Below, in pieces: positions 49,374 through 58,380 of a DNA stretch of 64,000 nucleotides. The stretch is from an uncultured Sterolibacteriaceae bacterium. GTDB taxonomy: Bacteria; Pseudomonadota; Gammaproteobacteria; Burkholderiales; Rhodocyclaceae. The translations under genes were made by a program, and so were the position numbers. Every line of letters begins with the position of its first letter. Within the stretch, counting starts at the first letter, position 1. The DNA is taken from positions 1-64,000 of the forward strand of contig CALARK010000011.1 in assembly GCA_937888595.1 (NCBI GenBank), given 5' to 3'. A model generated the notes under the pieces. The model was not told the origin of the DNA and made no database searches. It saw only the letters and a program-made list of their open reading frames with translations.

Positions 49374-49856
49374 ATGCGAGTTGGTGATCTGGAAACCTAC
49401 CAACTCGCTGACGCGCTGATCCGTAGCGGCCTGCGAATATCTATCGTAGCGAGCCTGACCGGCCTCTCCGTCAAATGGCTGCGACAGACACATGTGCATC
49501 TGTTTGGTGTCTCGCCGGTCAATGGGCGGCTACCGGATAACTGCCTTTCATTCACGCAAAACTACGAGGCTGCCGCCCGGTTGTCCTCGTTTGTGACGCT
49601 GCATATGGGGCTGCATGGCGGGCCGGTCGCTGGCGGGAAGGAATTGCTGACAACCTGGCGCGAGTATGAGCGGCTGTGCGGGGCAATCGACATCAACGCG
49701 GGCTACTATGTGTGTCGGGATGTCCGTGTCAGCATCGTGTCGCTCATGCGCTGCTCTCATTGCCGCACACTTTATATTTACGATGGCAAGCGGAGGTACA
49801 CAAGCCAGTGTCCCTATTGCTATCTCGCCAAACGACAGACAGCGGGGCGCGGATGA
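49374..49856 (+). CDS. FlhC-like subunit of the transfer activator (SetC/AcaC-like)
   Basis: 160 aa. LADALIRSGLRISIVASLTGLSVKWLRQTHVHLFGVSPVNGRLP matches the DNA-binding N-terminus of FlhC (L...GVSPPKGMLP). The C-terminal zinc ribbon MRCSHCRTLYIYDGKRRYTSQCPYC holds two CxxC pairs. Together with the FlhD-like protein it would form the master activator of conjugation, as SetDC does in SXT and AcaDC in IncC. Overlaps traF by four bases, so the activator is co-expressed with traF and traI. Confidence 0.9.
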   Translation: MRVGDLETYQLADALIRSGLRISIVASLTGLSVKWLRQTHVHLFGVSPVNGRLPDNCLSFTQNYEAAARLSSFVTLHMGLHGGPVAGGKELLTTWREYERLCGAIDINAGYYVCRDVRVSIVSLMRCSHCRTLYIYDGKRRYTSQCPYCYLAKRQTAGRG

Positions 49857-50380
49857 ACCACTATTTCTCGCGCCTGCGGGCGGCAATCAACCAGCCCACG
49901 ACACGAAAGCAGCGTGTCTGGCTGATCGGGTGGATAGTCCTGCTGTCCGTGCTGGCGATGTTTTTCACACGCTTTCACTTTGCCATCAATCTATCCCCCT
50001 CTCTACCGGGTAAGCTCTACCTGGTCGAGCGAGGCACGTTGCCTGCCAGGGGCGATCTGGCCGAGTTCAGGTTCGACGGCGCTGTCTACACACGCGGAAC
50101 GCGCATGGTCAAGCGCGCTGCGGGTGTCGGCGGCTCGTTGGTCGATGTAGCGCCTCTTCCGGACGGGCGCATGGAACTTCGCGTAGACGGTGCAATGGTA
50201 GGAGTCGCCAAACGGCACGCCTCGTCAGGTCGTCCGCTGACGGCCAGCAAACCGCGTGTGCTCGATGCTGACGAGTATTACATGGCCGCAACGCATCCTG
50301 ACAGTTTCGACTCGCGCTACGTAGAATTCGGCGCAGTCAAGCGTGAGCAAATCATCGGCCGTGCCATAGAGGTTTTCTGA
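49853..50380 (+). CDS. TraF-type conjugative signal peptidase (S26 family)
   Basis: 175 aa. Membrane segment WLIGWIVLLSVLAMFF; catalytic Ser in INLSPSLPGKLYLV near residue 48; general base Lys in RMVKRAAGVGG near 86; VEFGAVKREQIIGRAI at the end. This is the RP4 TraF/S26 type, usually linked to pilin maturation. Its position between activator and relaxase differs from the pilin operon it would serve. One-base overlap with traI (TGATG). Confidence 0.9.
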   Translation: MNHYFSRLRAAINQPTTRKQRVWLIGWIVLLSVLAMFFTRFHFAINLSPSLPGKLYLVERGTLPARGDLAEFRFDGAVYTRGTRMVKRAAGVGGSLVDVAPLPDGRMELRVDGAMVGVAKRHASSGRPLTASKPRVLDADEYYMAATHPDSFDSRYVEFGAVKREQIIGRAIEVF

Positions 50381-52743
50381 TGTTCAGTTTCTTTCGCAAA
50401 AAAACGCCGCCTGCGCCGCCGCCTGCCGTCGTGCCATGGAATGACGATGACGAGATTCCGCGTTATCCACCCTTCATGAAGGGACTGCCTGTCGTCAGTC
50501 CCGAGCGGCTGATTAGCACGCAGGCCGAACTGGTCAAAAATATCCGCGATACGGCGCTGGCCACACCGGAAATCTTCGCAAGGCACTACATGCCGGCGAT
50601 ACAGCGTTTCGCGGGGTTCGTGCATCTGCTGCCGGCGTCGCAGGCGCATCATCATCGGGGCGCAGGCGGGCTGCTGCGCCACGCGCTTGAGGTCGGCTTG
50701 TGGGCGCTCCAGGCAGCCGACAAGATCATGGTCAGAGGCGCGCAGTCGCCAGCGCAACGCCGTGAAATGGAACCACGCTGGCAACTCGCCGTGTTCCTCG
50801 CGGCGCTGTGCCACGATGCCGGCAAGCCGATCACGGATGTGGTCATTACCAACGAGGATCGCACGTCGCAATGGAATCCGCTGACAGAGGGGCTTCACGA
50901 TTGGGCAAAAACCAACCGGCTGCGCGCCTACTACTTCGATTGGCGCGATGGGCGCGGCAAACAGCATACGGCGCTCTCCAGCCTGATCGGCGAGCGCATC
51001 ATCGGCGTCGAGTCGCTGGCGTGGATCGGCAGCGTCGAAACGGAACTGGTGATCTGGATCATGGAATCGCTGGCCAGCAATCCCGGCCCGACCAATCAAC
51101 TGCATGACCTGGTGGTTCGAGCGGACCAAACCAGCGTCGAGCGCGACCTTAAAACCTTCGGCGCCGCGATGGCCGGCTATGATCTGGGTGTGCCGGTCGA
51201 GCGGCATCTGACCGATATGATGCGCCGCATGGTGCGCGAGAATGTCTGGCTGGTGAACGTACCCGGTGCTCGGGTATGGAACATCGGCGGGGCGATCTAT
51301 CTTGTCTGGCCGGCAGCCGGAGAGGAACTGGCCAGACAGGCGCGTGAAGACGGGGTGCCGGGCATTCCGCGCACGCCGGACGGCATCCTCGATATGCTGG
51401 TCGAGCGTGAGATGGCCTTCCTGATGGAGGGGGAGAATGGCGCAGAGCTATGGCAGATTGCCCCGGCCGTGCTTGCCGCAAAAATACCAGACATCAAGTT
51501 GCGCGCGATTCGACTGCGGGACGACACGCTGGTATCGACGATGCCGCTGGCCAGCAGTGAAGGCCGGGTAATCGGTCCCGAGGCTGCTGCGCCGGTTGTC
51601 GAATCCAAAGCGGTCGATGTCGAGACGAATGCGGCCGAAGGTGAAACAACACCAGTCAAAGTCGAGACGAAAACGCCGAAAGGCGAGACGGCCCAAGGCA
51701 AGGCGACCGTACCATCGGACGCTGCCAACAAGAAAACAGGTCGAACCGTGCGCGACACCAAGTCGCCCCCGACAATACCGGAGGCCACTGCCGAGTCGGC
51801 GGGATCGGCCGATAAACAGGAAGAGCGCGCCTCTGTGTCGCCCGGCCAAGAGCCGCAGGACGGCACACCGCCAGTCGTCCGTCAGGTGCTTTTCGACGGA
51901 CCGACCGGCGAAGCGCTCAAGGCACTGGCTCAGGACTTGACCGATGGACAGGACAAGCGATGGGGGCGTGACGCCGTAGCTGACAAGAGCGGTTCGGTGC
52001 GATTGCGTTGGCCGGCGGCATTCGCTGGTTACGGGCTGTCCGGGAAGGTGCTGCTTGAGGACATGTCGACGCGCGGATGGCTTGTCACCGACCCGCTTAA
52101 TCCGCTGAAAAAAACGGTGATGGCACGGTTCGCGGATGCGTCTGACACTCAAATAGCAATCCAACTGAGTGTCGAAGCCAGCGCGGCGTTCATGGCGCTT
52201 GCAGGCAACGGCGCGGTGACGCTTTCCCAGAACCACCCACAAACGGGAGATTCGGGGGGGGATGCAGTCATGCCGGAAGCTGCGGCTGATGCAGCACCAG
52301 CCAAAACTGAAACGGTGGCGGCAGAGAGTAAGCCTGCGTCCGTCGACGTTGAGGCAAAGCCGCCAAAGAGGAAGGGGGCTGCGGACGTGCACGAAGAGGC
52401 CGGCGCAGGTAAAAAGGGCAAGCGTGCCAAGCACGATCCCGAGGCGCAAAAGCAGCGGCCAGACAACCAACCGCCAGCGCAAGCTGCCCTGCCATTGGCT
52501 CCGGTATCGAACAAGTCGAGGCGCGACGGGCAGGAGTGTTCCACGGATGCCGTGATCGCCGCACTCAGAACGGCTCCGATGACGATGGATGACGAAACCT
52601 GCGTGGTTGCGATCAAGGATGCGCTCGCCGCATTTGAAAAGGCCGGGCTGCCCATCCGCAAGTATCAGGAGATTCGCAGGATCAGCGCGCAGTCGGACGG
52701 GCGACTGAAAGTGCTGCCCAATGCGATCAAGTTCAAACAGTAG
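50380..52743 (+). CDS. traI: TraI relaxase, MOBH family
   Basis: 787 aa. The N-terminal TraI_2 domain has HHHRGAGGLLRHALEVGLWAL and LCHDAGKPITDV, the HD-type metal site of MOBH relaxases, followed by QWNPLTEGLHDW. A middle Lys/Glu/Ala/Pro linker (residues 400-500) leads to a TraI_2_C-like domain (LAQDLTDGQDKRWGRDAVADKSGSVRLRWPAAF, STRGWLVTDPLNPLKK). It would nick oriT and lead the strand into recipients. MOBH with F-type transfer genes is the SXT/R391, IncC and R27 combination. Confidence 0.95.
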   Translation: MFSFFRKKTPPAPPPAVVPWNDDDEIPRYPPFMKGLPVVSPERLISTQAELVKNIRDTALATPEIFARHYMPAIQRFAGFVHLLPASQAHHHRGAGGLLRHALEVGLWALQAADKIMVRGAQSPAQRREMEPRWQLAVFLAALCHDAGKPITDVVITNEDRTSQWNPLTEGLHDWAKTNRLRAYYFDWRDGRGKQHTALSSLIGERIIGVESLAWIGSVETELVIWIMESLASNPGPTNQLHDLVVRADQTSVERDLKTFGAAMAGYDLGVPVERHLTDMMRRMVRENVWLVNVPGARVWNIGGAIYLVWPAAGEELARQAREDGVPGIPRTPDGILDMLVEREMAFLMEGENGAELWQIAPAVLAAKIPDIKLRAIRLRDDTLVSTMPLASSEGRVIGPEAAAPVVESKAVDVETNAAEGETTPVKVETKTPKGETAQGKATVPSDAANKKTGRTVRDTKSPPTIPEATAESAGSADKQEERASVSPGQEPQDGTPPVVRQVLFDGPTGEALKALAQDLTDGQDKRWGRDAVADKSGSVRLRWPAAFAGYGLSGKVLLEDMSTRGWLVTDPLNPLKKTVMARFADASDTQIAIQLSVEASAAFMALAGNGAVTLSQNHPQTGDSGGDAVMPEAAADAAPAKTETVAAESKPASVDVEAKPPKRKGAADVHEEAGAGKKGKRAKHDPEAQKQRPDNQPPAQAALPLAPVSNKSRRDGQECSTDAVIAALRTAPMTMDDETCVVAIKDALAAFEKAGLPIRKYQEIRRISAQSDGRLKVLPNAIKFKQ

Positions 52744-52780
52744 CGCCTGCGTGCAAGCCGCCTTCCTCGGTGCGCCCTTC

Positions 52781-52811
52781 TGAAACGTAACCGTTCGGGA
52801 CGCTTTTAGCC
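52781..52811 (+). promoter_or_regulatory. transfer box 3 (candidate FlhDC-like activator site)
   Basis: TGAAACGTAACCGTT followed by CGGGACGCTTTTAGCC. Putative -10 CATCAT at 52835-52840, gap 23. The traW ATG at 52847 is at the predicted transcription start. Confidence 0.75.
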
Positions 52812-52846
52812 AGAAAAACAAACCGGCAGCCTGCCATCATTGCCGG

Positions 52847-53476
52847 ATGCTTCATTGGCGTCCAATCACCATACTGACCGTTGCCTTTCTGGCTGTTTCC
52901 GGCCGGGCTGTTGCTCTCGATCTGGGCACGATAGGCCCGGTCTACCCGATCAAAGAGCGCGATCTGCTCGTCGTCATGCAGGACAAGATGCGCGCTCTGG
53001 AAAAGTCCGGAGAACTCGGCCAGATACAGGAGCGCTACAAGCGTGAAGTGATCGGGTCGGTCGAGTCGCCGCGCCCGGTTGCGGGTATTCAGCCAACCGC
53101 CACGGCGCGCACGTTCTACATTGATCCAAGCCACGTTCTTGAGCGTCATGTTCTCGACGACAAGGGCCGCATCCTGTATCCCGCAGGCACGCGCGTCAAT
53201 CCGCTCGACTATGCGCCAATGACGAAGCTGCTGCTTTTCTTCGACGCGCGTGACAAGGCGCAGATCGCCTTCGCCAAGCGGTTCATTGCCGAGACGAAAC
53301 AGCAGGTAAAGCCGATCCTCGTTGCGGGCGAGCCGATGAAGCTCATGCGCGAATGGAAGCAGCAGGTCTACTACGATCAGGGCGGGACGCTTTCACGTCG
53401 CTTCATGCTCCAGCAAACCCCGGCCATCGTGAGCCAGGAAGATAAAAGGCTGCGCGTCGATGAAATTCGTCCGTGA
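52847..53476 (+). CDS. traW: TraW, pilus assembly protein
   Basis: 209 aa. Signal peptide ILTVAFLAVSGRAVA; DLGTIGPVYPIKERDLLVVM and IDPSHVLERHVLDDKGRILYPAGTRVNPLDY are TraW hallmarks. Periplasmic, needed with TraU and TrbC. Possible leaderless start, with no ribosome binding site visible. Overlaps traU. Confidence 0.95.
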   Translation: MLHWRPITILTVAFLAVSGRAVALDLGTIGPVYPIKERDLLVVMQDKMRALEKSGELGQIQERYKREVIGSVESPRPVAGIQPTATARTFYIDPSHVLERHVLDDKGRILYPAGTRVNPLDYAPMTKLLLFFDARDKAQIAFAKRFIAETKQQVKPILVAGEPMKLMREWKQQVYYDQGGTLSRRFMLQQTPAIVSQEDKRLRVDEIRP

Positions 53477-54476
53477 TGTTATTGCGGCGCTTGCCGCGCT
53501 CGTTGCTGTGTCGACATCGCACGTGCAGGCTGCAAGTTGCGTCGGAAAGTTCGCCAATCCGATCACAGATATTTGCTGGTCGTGCATGTTCCCGATCAAG
53601 ATTGCCGGGGCGACGCTTGTATCGTCAGGACAAGAAGATACGCCCAATCCCGGCGGGAATCCTGCCTGTTTCTGCGGCAATCCACCGATGGTGGGAATGA
53701 GCGTCAGCTTCTGGGAACCCGCTAGGCGTGTCGATGTGGTGCGCGAACCGTTCTGCATGGTCAGCCTCGGCGGCGTCAAGATGGACCCCGGCTTCGATGC
53801 GCCGCAGGCAACGCGCTTCCGTCATGACGGGCAGGGCCAGTCGTCGTTCTACCAGGTGCATTGGTATATCGATCCCGTGATGTTCTACCTCCAGGCGATC
53901 CTCGACAGCAACTGTCTGGAAAACACCGGCTTCGATCTGGCCTACCTCACGGAACTCGATCCACTCTGGAATGACGATGAACTGACGCGCATCATCAACC
54001 CGGATGTCTACCTGTTCGGGAACCTGCCCGCGCGCGCCGCCTGTGCTGCGGATTGCGTCACGGCGACAGCCGGATTCCCGAACGCATCTTTCTACTGGTG
54101 TGCCGGGTGCCAGGGCAGCCTTTACCCCTTGAACGGGCACGTTCAGGCGCACGTTGGCGGTGTGCAGGCCAGCAGCCTCCTGACCTACCGCATCACGGCA
54201 AAGATGCACCGGGAAGGGCTGATGTGGGCTGCCAGCGGCGAGAACGGGATGTGCGGCTACTACCTGCAGCTACTGATGGACAAGACGAATTACAAGTACC
54301 AGATGCTGTATCCGATCCCGCAGACCGAGAAGATTTCCGGCAAGTGCTGCCAGCCGTTCGGGCGCTCGACGATTCTTTGGGGCGCCGGCAAGGAATTCCC
54401 GTTCGAGGGCGAGGATTTCTCATACCAGATATTCCGCAAGCGGAATTGTTGCCAGGGAGCGTCCATCGCGCCATGA
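53460..54476 (+). CDS. traU: TraU, pilus assembly/DNA transfer protein
   Basis: 338 aa. Signal peptide VIAALAALVAVSTSHVQA, then Cys-rich mature protein starting CVGKFANPITDICWSCMFPI, with a later FCGNPP and CAADCVTATAGFPNASFYWCAGC. Depends on disulfide formation, fitting DsbC and TraF in the same system. Overlaps traW by 17 and trbC by 4 bases. Confidence 0.97.
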   Translation: MKFVRDVIAALAALVAVSTSHVQAASCVGKFANPITDICWSCMFPIKIAGATLVSSGQEDTPNPGGNPACFCGNPPMVGMSVSFWEPARRVDVVREPFCMVSLGGVKMDPGFDAPQATRFRHDGQGQSSFYQVHWYIDPVMFYLQAILDSNCLENTGFDLAYLTELDPLWNDDELTRIINPDVYLFGNLPARAACAADCVTATAGFPNASFYWCAGCQGSLYPLNGHVQAHVGGVQASSLLTYRITAKMHREGLMWAASGENGMCGYYLQLLMDKTNYKYQMLYPIPQTEKISGKCCQPFGRSTILWGAGKEFPFEGEDFSYQIFRKRNCCQGASIAP

Positions 54477-55165
54477 ACCTGCTGCGCATGTCTATTCTCG
54501 CTGTCTGTTTTGCATCGCCGCTGGCGCAGTCGCAAACCTCTATTCGCCTGCCGACCGATGAAGAAATCCGCCAAGCGCAGCGTCGCGCGGTGGATGTGCT
54601 GAACAAGCTCCCCGCCCCTGCCGTCGCACGCGAACAAACGGCTGGCATGCCTAAGATCGAAACGATCCCTCAGCCGGCGGCACCGCGTCCGAATATCGAT
54701 GCCATCGCCGAGCGGTATAAGCAGATCGCGCAGCCGGCCAGCGAAAAGACCGCGAGCGATCTGATGGTATTCGTCTCTCTCTCCATGCCGAAGGGAGCAC
54801 TGGAGAAGATCGTCGCCCAAGCCGAAAAATCAGGTGCAACGCTGATGTTTCGCGGACTCAAGGGCGACTCGATGAAGACAATGACGGCGGCGTTGCGCGA
54901 CCTGATCGGCTCGCGCAAGGTCAGCGCCGCCATTCATCCGCCAGCCTTTCAGCAGTTCAGTGTGACGCAAGTGCCGGCGGTGGTGCTGGCGAGGTCATCG
55001 GCAGGCAATGTGTTGGAAGATGGCTGCGCGCAGGCGGATACCTTCGTCAAGGTGACGGGCGACGTGACGCTTGACTACGCGCTCGACTATATCGAGCGCA
55101 ACAGCCCGGCATGGGCGCAGATGGCCAGGAGCTATCGCAGCAAGATTGTCAGAGGGATTGAATGA
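54473..55165 (+). CDS. trbC: TrbC (F-type), pilus assembly protein
   Basis: 230 aa from MNLLRMSILAVCFASPLAQS (signal peptide). DLMVFVSLSMPKGALEKIVAQAEKSGATLMFRGLKG and VSAAIHPPAFQQFSVTQVPAVVL are conserved TrbC blocks with a thioredoxin-like fold. Periplasmic partner of TraW. Overlaps both neighbours by four bases. Confidence 0.92.
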   Translation: MNLLRMSILAVCFASPLAQSQTSIRLPTDEEIRQAQRRAVDVLNKLPAPAVAREQTAGMPKIETIPQPAAPRPNIDAIAERYKQIAQPASEKTASDLMVFVSLSMPKGALEKIVAQAEKSGATLMFRGLKGDSMKTMTAALRDLIGSRKVSAAIHPPAFQQFSVTQVPAVVLARSSAGNVLEDGCAQADTFVKVTGDVTLDYALDYIERNSPAWAQMARSYRSKIVRGIE

Positions 55166-56487
55166 TGCGTCAGGTGATCGCCTGCGTTGCCTTGACTCTC
55201 GGGTTCGTTGCGGCCGGCGCACACGGGCAGCAGGGCATGAGTGGCGCTTTTCAGGATGGAATGGGGCTGGGCACAACCGAGAAAAGCAGATCGGCGGCAA
55301 TGGTCAACTCGGAAAGCGCATCGGCCGCGATACCGCAGTACGGAGCAAATGCGCCGGAGAGCGGCTACTTCGCTGGCGGTGACGGCAATACGATTTCGCA
55401 AGGGGTGGTCAAGCTACAGCAGTGCGCTTCTGGCGGGAGCGGCGGTACGTCGATGCAGCAGCAGGAATGCGAGGCCGTAAACTTTCTGGCCAAGAACCCC
55501 GATATACGCCCGCGCTTCAATATCGGGAAAAACGACGCAACGATTCAAGCCGCAAAGACCATCAGGAAAGATGCGGAAAGCGCCTTTCAGTCGCTGGGCG
55601 TCGGCCAGGGTAGCAGCACGTCATGTGTGCAATCGACGGAAACGATTCCCGCGCAATACACCACTGAAAGCTGCCTGCAGACCAAGGAAGTCGGGGAGAG
55701 TGGCTGCACCTATGGCCGGGTTGTCAATATCGATGGCGATTCAAACTTTCAGTGCGGGCAGACAGTCAGTGCCTATGAGACATCTAAATGCAAGAAAACG
55801 ATTTCAGCAGAGATAACGTATAACTCGTCGGGGTCAAACGTTGTTGCGACCATAAGGCAAGGCGCTCAATTACAGCTACGCACCGGCTCTTCTGTGCTTG
55901 ATGCTTATATTGACGGGCGCATTACCAGTGTTCCATCTGGGACCGTGTTTAACGCTGCCGATATTGGACTCGGGTCTGGAAGATTCTATACAACATACTC
56001 AGGATGCTACGTTGGGTCGCCACGGTGTAGCGGAACATTCAACCACCAAATACTGAGAGACAACGGAACGTGGTGGGATATTGTGGCGGGTTCTTTCACA
56101 AAAGACACCACTCAATCAACAACCAACCCGTACAGCACTCGATTGGGTGAAGCGTGGTCAGCGTGCCACGGTTGGTGGGGATACGCCGACATAACTATCA
56201 ACAACAACTACATTAGCGTGAGCAGGAATACCGCTACGTGCGGTGGGGCATCTTTCGCTGCCACGCTTTCTCCAGGGCAATCAATGTCAGTCAGCTATGG
56301 CTCATGCCCTGGGTCGCTAACCTTCTATGGGAATGGACAGTTCTCTTATTCATATTGGTCACACCACGACTGTAGTAGTGATGCGAGCGGTTGGAAATCA
56401 ACATCATTTAGCCAGCCAGTTATCAATAAAACGGTCACAATAGCGAGCACGAATAATTGCGCGCTCTTCGAGGCTAGAGCGCAATGA
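55162..56487 (+). CDS. TraN N-terminal part as a separate gene, with AT-rich variable half
   Basis: 441 aa. Signal peptide IACVALTLGFVAAGA. Residues 85-150 (CEAVNFLAKNPDIRPRFNIGKND) look like the conserved start of large TraN proteins. From about residue 200 on, the DNA is clearly more AT-rich and codon use changes. The product there is Ser/Thr/Asn/Gly-rich with many Trp/Tyr, like an adhesin. TraN contacts recipient outer-membrane receptors, so this half may set host specificity. Ends in an ATGA overlap with the next gene. Confidence 0.75.
   Translation: MMRQVIACVALTLGFVAAGAHGQQGMSGAFQDGMGLGTTEKSRSAAMVNSESASAAIPQYGANAPESGYFAGGDGNTISQGVVKLQQCASGGSGGTSMQQQECEAVNFLAKNPDIRPRFNIGKNDATIQAAKTIRKDAESAFQSLGVGQGSSTSCVQSTETIPAQYTTESCLQTKEVGESGCTYGRVVNIDGDSNFQCGQTVSAYETSKCKKTISAEITYNSSGSNVVATIRQGAQLQLRTGSSVLDAYIDGRITSVPSGTVFNAADIGLGSGRFYTTYSGCYVGSPRCSGTFNHQILRDNGTWWDIVAGSFTKDTTQSTTNPYSTRLGEAWSACHGWWGYADITINNNYISVSRNTATCGGASFAATLSPGQSMSVSYGSCPGSLTFYGNGQFSYSYWSHHDCSSDASGWKSTSFSQPVINKTVTIASTNNCALFEARAQ
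55750..56480 (+). other. AT-rich, transferred-looking patch inside the TraN N-terminal gene
   Basis: Runs such as AAAAGACACCACTCAATCAA are frequent here, in contrast to the GC-rich flanks. The change in composition begins abruptly near 55750 and persists, more weakly, into the first kilobase of the next gene. It suggests recombination of a variable domain. Confidence 0.6.
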
Positions 56488-58175
56488 TGAGAATCGCAGC
56501 TTTATTAACGTTGTGGTTCGTTCTTTTAATACCACCTATCGCAATCGCGCGTGACTGCAATAAGGTTAATTCAGTCTGCATCGACTCGACTCCATGCAAA
56601 AACATATCAGGGGTCAATGTCTGCCTCGCGGATATTGGACAAGCCTGCTGGGAGTACGAGGACACATATACCTGCCTCAAGCCCAATGCCATCAACTACT
56701 GCCGGCCATTTATTGATGCGCAACCTGCCTGTTGGCAGACCAATTCACAATGCAGTCAAACGGACTCGGTTTTCAATTCTGGCTGCATGCAGTACACGCA
56801 GACCTGGCGCTGCGGCGATCCATCCATGCCCACGCCTGCCAACACCACTCGCCTATCAGACACCTACACCCTCGTCTCAAGCAACTACGACACGGCGCCC
56901 TGTCAGTCCGCATCCAGCAGCCCTAATTGCTCCCTAGCTGAAAGCGTGTGCACGTCGACCACACCTTTATCGCCGCTACCGCCGGGCATCGACCCTGCCG
57001 CCGTTGCCCCCGATGGCTGCTACCAGAGAAAAGACACCTATGCCTGCATGACGGGCACCACTGACAACGAGTGTGCGCGGTATTCGAGCAATCCAGCCTG
57101 CACGCTGACATCAACAGCGACATGCAGCGAAGAAGACAAGCTCAACGGCCAGTGCCTGTATCAAGAACAGACCTATAGGTGCGAGACAAAGCCTGCCTCG
57201 ACCCAGACCGTGATGAACTGTGCGGGGCAGCAGTTCTGCATGGGAGGCAACTGCTTTGATCGCGGCTACACGCCGGACAAGGATTTCGGTAAAGCGGCTG
57301 CCATGATGGAGACAGCCCGACAGGGCGGCGTCTACGGCGACGCCAACAACCTGTTTGGTGGCAAGGATGATAGGTGCAAGGTCAAGTTGTTCGGTCTGGC
57401 CAACTGCTGCAAAACGAATGGCGGCGGTGGCGGCATGAACAACGGGGCGCTGATGGGTGTTGCCATGAGCGCGGCCGGACAGACGTTGAAATACGGCAGC
57501 TACTACGTCTATGACGCTCTCTGGGATTACGGCGGCGGTGGAGCGATGCTGCAAAAGGGCATTGGTGCGCTGACAGGAGCCGCCGAGGCTGCTGCAAAAA
57601 CCCCTTCGGGCCTTGCTGTCGATGGCTTCTCTCCAACCCTGTCCATGTACGGATTCAGCGTTTCATTCGGCGCCGCGCCGGCCGGCGCGACCGTATTGGG
57701 TAGCACGGGCGGCCTGACCTTCTCGTTTGATCCAACCTCGCTCGCAATATCAGTGGCGATCATGGTCATCACAGACCTGTTGTCATGCGACCAGGGGGAG
57801 CAGATGCTTGGCTTGAAACGGGGACAGAATCTCTGCCACAGCGTCGGAACCTACTGCTCCAGCAAGCTCAACCTCCTAGTTGCCAAAATCTGCATCGAGA
57901 AGACTCAATCCTACTGCTGCTACAACAGTCGGTTGGCCAGGATCATCAACGAGCAGGGCAGGGCGCAGATCGGCAAAGGATGGGGTGGCGCCGAAAGCCC
58001 TCAATGCGGCGGCTTTACTCAGTCCGAATTTGCGAGCCTCGACTTTGCCACGATGGACCTGTCCGAGTTCATCGGTGAAATCATGTCGCATGCGACGCTG
58101 CCTGATACTGGCGTGTTGAATGCGCGCACGCAAAGCCAGATACAAACAAAGATGCAGAACTACTACAGCCAATAA
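56484..58175 (+). CDS. traN: TraN, Cys-rich mating-pair stabilisation protein (C-terminal part)
   Basis: 563 aa with its own signal peptide (LLTLWFVLLIPPIAIA). Very Cys-rich: CNKVNSVCIDSTPCKNISGVNVCLADIG, repeated CW/C pairs, FCMGGNCFDRGYTPDKDF and ADLGN-type end LFGLANCCKTNGGG, typical of TraN. F-type TraN of SXT/IncC is a single protein of about 900 aa; here the two neighbouring genes add up to about 1000 aa. Clean stop/start overlap and a second signal peptide argue for a true two-gene arrangement, not a sequencing frameshift. Confidence 0.9.
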   Translation: MMRIAALLTLWFVLLIPPIAIARDCNKVNSVCIDSTPCKNISGVNVCLADIGQACWEYEDTYTCLKPNAINYCRPFIDAQPACWQTNSQCSQTDSVFNSGCMQYTQTWRCGDPSMPTPANTTRLSDTYTLVSSNYDTAPCQSASSSPNCSLAESVCTSTTPLSPLPPGIDPAAVAPDGCYQRKDTYACMTGTTDNECARYSSNPACTLTSTATCSEEDKLNGQCLYQEQTYRCETKPASTQTVMNCAGQQFCMGGNCFDRGYTPDKDFGKAAAMMETARQGGVYGDANNLFGGKDDRCKVKLFGLANCCKTNGGGGGMNNGALMGVAMSAAGQTLKYGSYYVYDALWDYGGGGAMLQKGIGALTGAAEAAAKTPSGLAVDGFSPTLSMYGFSVSFGAAPAGATVLGSTGGLTFSFDPTSLAISVAIMVITDLLSCDQGEQMLGLKRGQNLCHSVGTYCSSKLNLLVAKICIEKTQSYCCYNSRLARIINEQGRAQIGKGWGGAESPQCGGFTQSEFASLDFATMDLSEFIGEIMSHATLPDTGVLNARTQSQIQTKMQNYYSQ

Positions 58176-58179
58176 ACCC

Positions 58180-58208
58180 TTGCCGCGTAGTGCGTAACGC
58201 GCTACAAT
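58180..58208 (+). promoter_or_regulatory. promoter with dyad in the spacer, before the RHH gene
   Basis: TTGCCG (58180-58185), 17-base spacer, TACAAT (58203-58208). The spacer carries GTAGTGCGTAACGCGCTAC, which is 16/19 palindromic, a good operator for the ribbon-helix-helix protein encoded next. Confidence 0.65.
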
Positions 58209-58239
58209 AGGCACATGCAAAATAGCATGAGGCCAAACA

Positions 58240-58380
58240 ATGAAGACGCCAACAAGTTTCAGACTATCGGAAGAAGCGCGAGCGCTGATCGAGAGGATCA
58301 GCGCAACACTCGGGATAAGCCAAGCGGCGGTTATTGAAATGGCCGTGCGCCAACTGGCCAAGAAGGAGAAGATCGAATGA
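58240..58380 (+). CDS. small ribbon-helix-helix (CopG-like) protein, 46 aa
   Basis: MKTPTSFRLSEEARALIERI then ATLGISQAAVIEMAVRQLAKKE is a complete ribbon-helix-helix domain with nothing added. Overlaps the next gene by four bases. Likely autorepressor of the 58.2-60.3 kb operon, or an antitoxin-type regulator whose partner is the next gene. Confidence 0.75.
   Translation: MKTPTSFRLSEEARALIERISATLGISQAAVIEMAVRQLAKKEKIE

Noticed and set aside
55162..56487. TraN break as a frameshift or sequencing error
   Set aside because: The junction is a clean ATGA overlap and the second gene begins with a full signal peptide.
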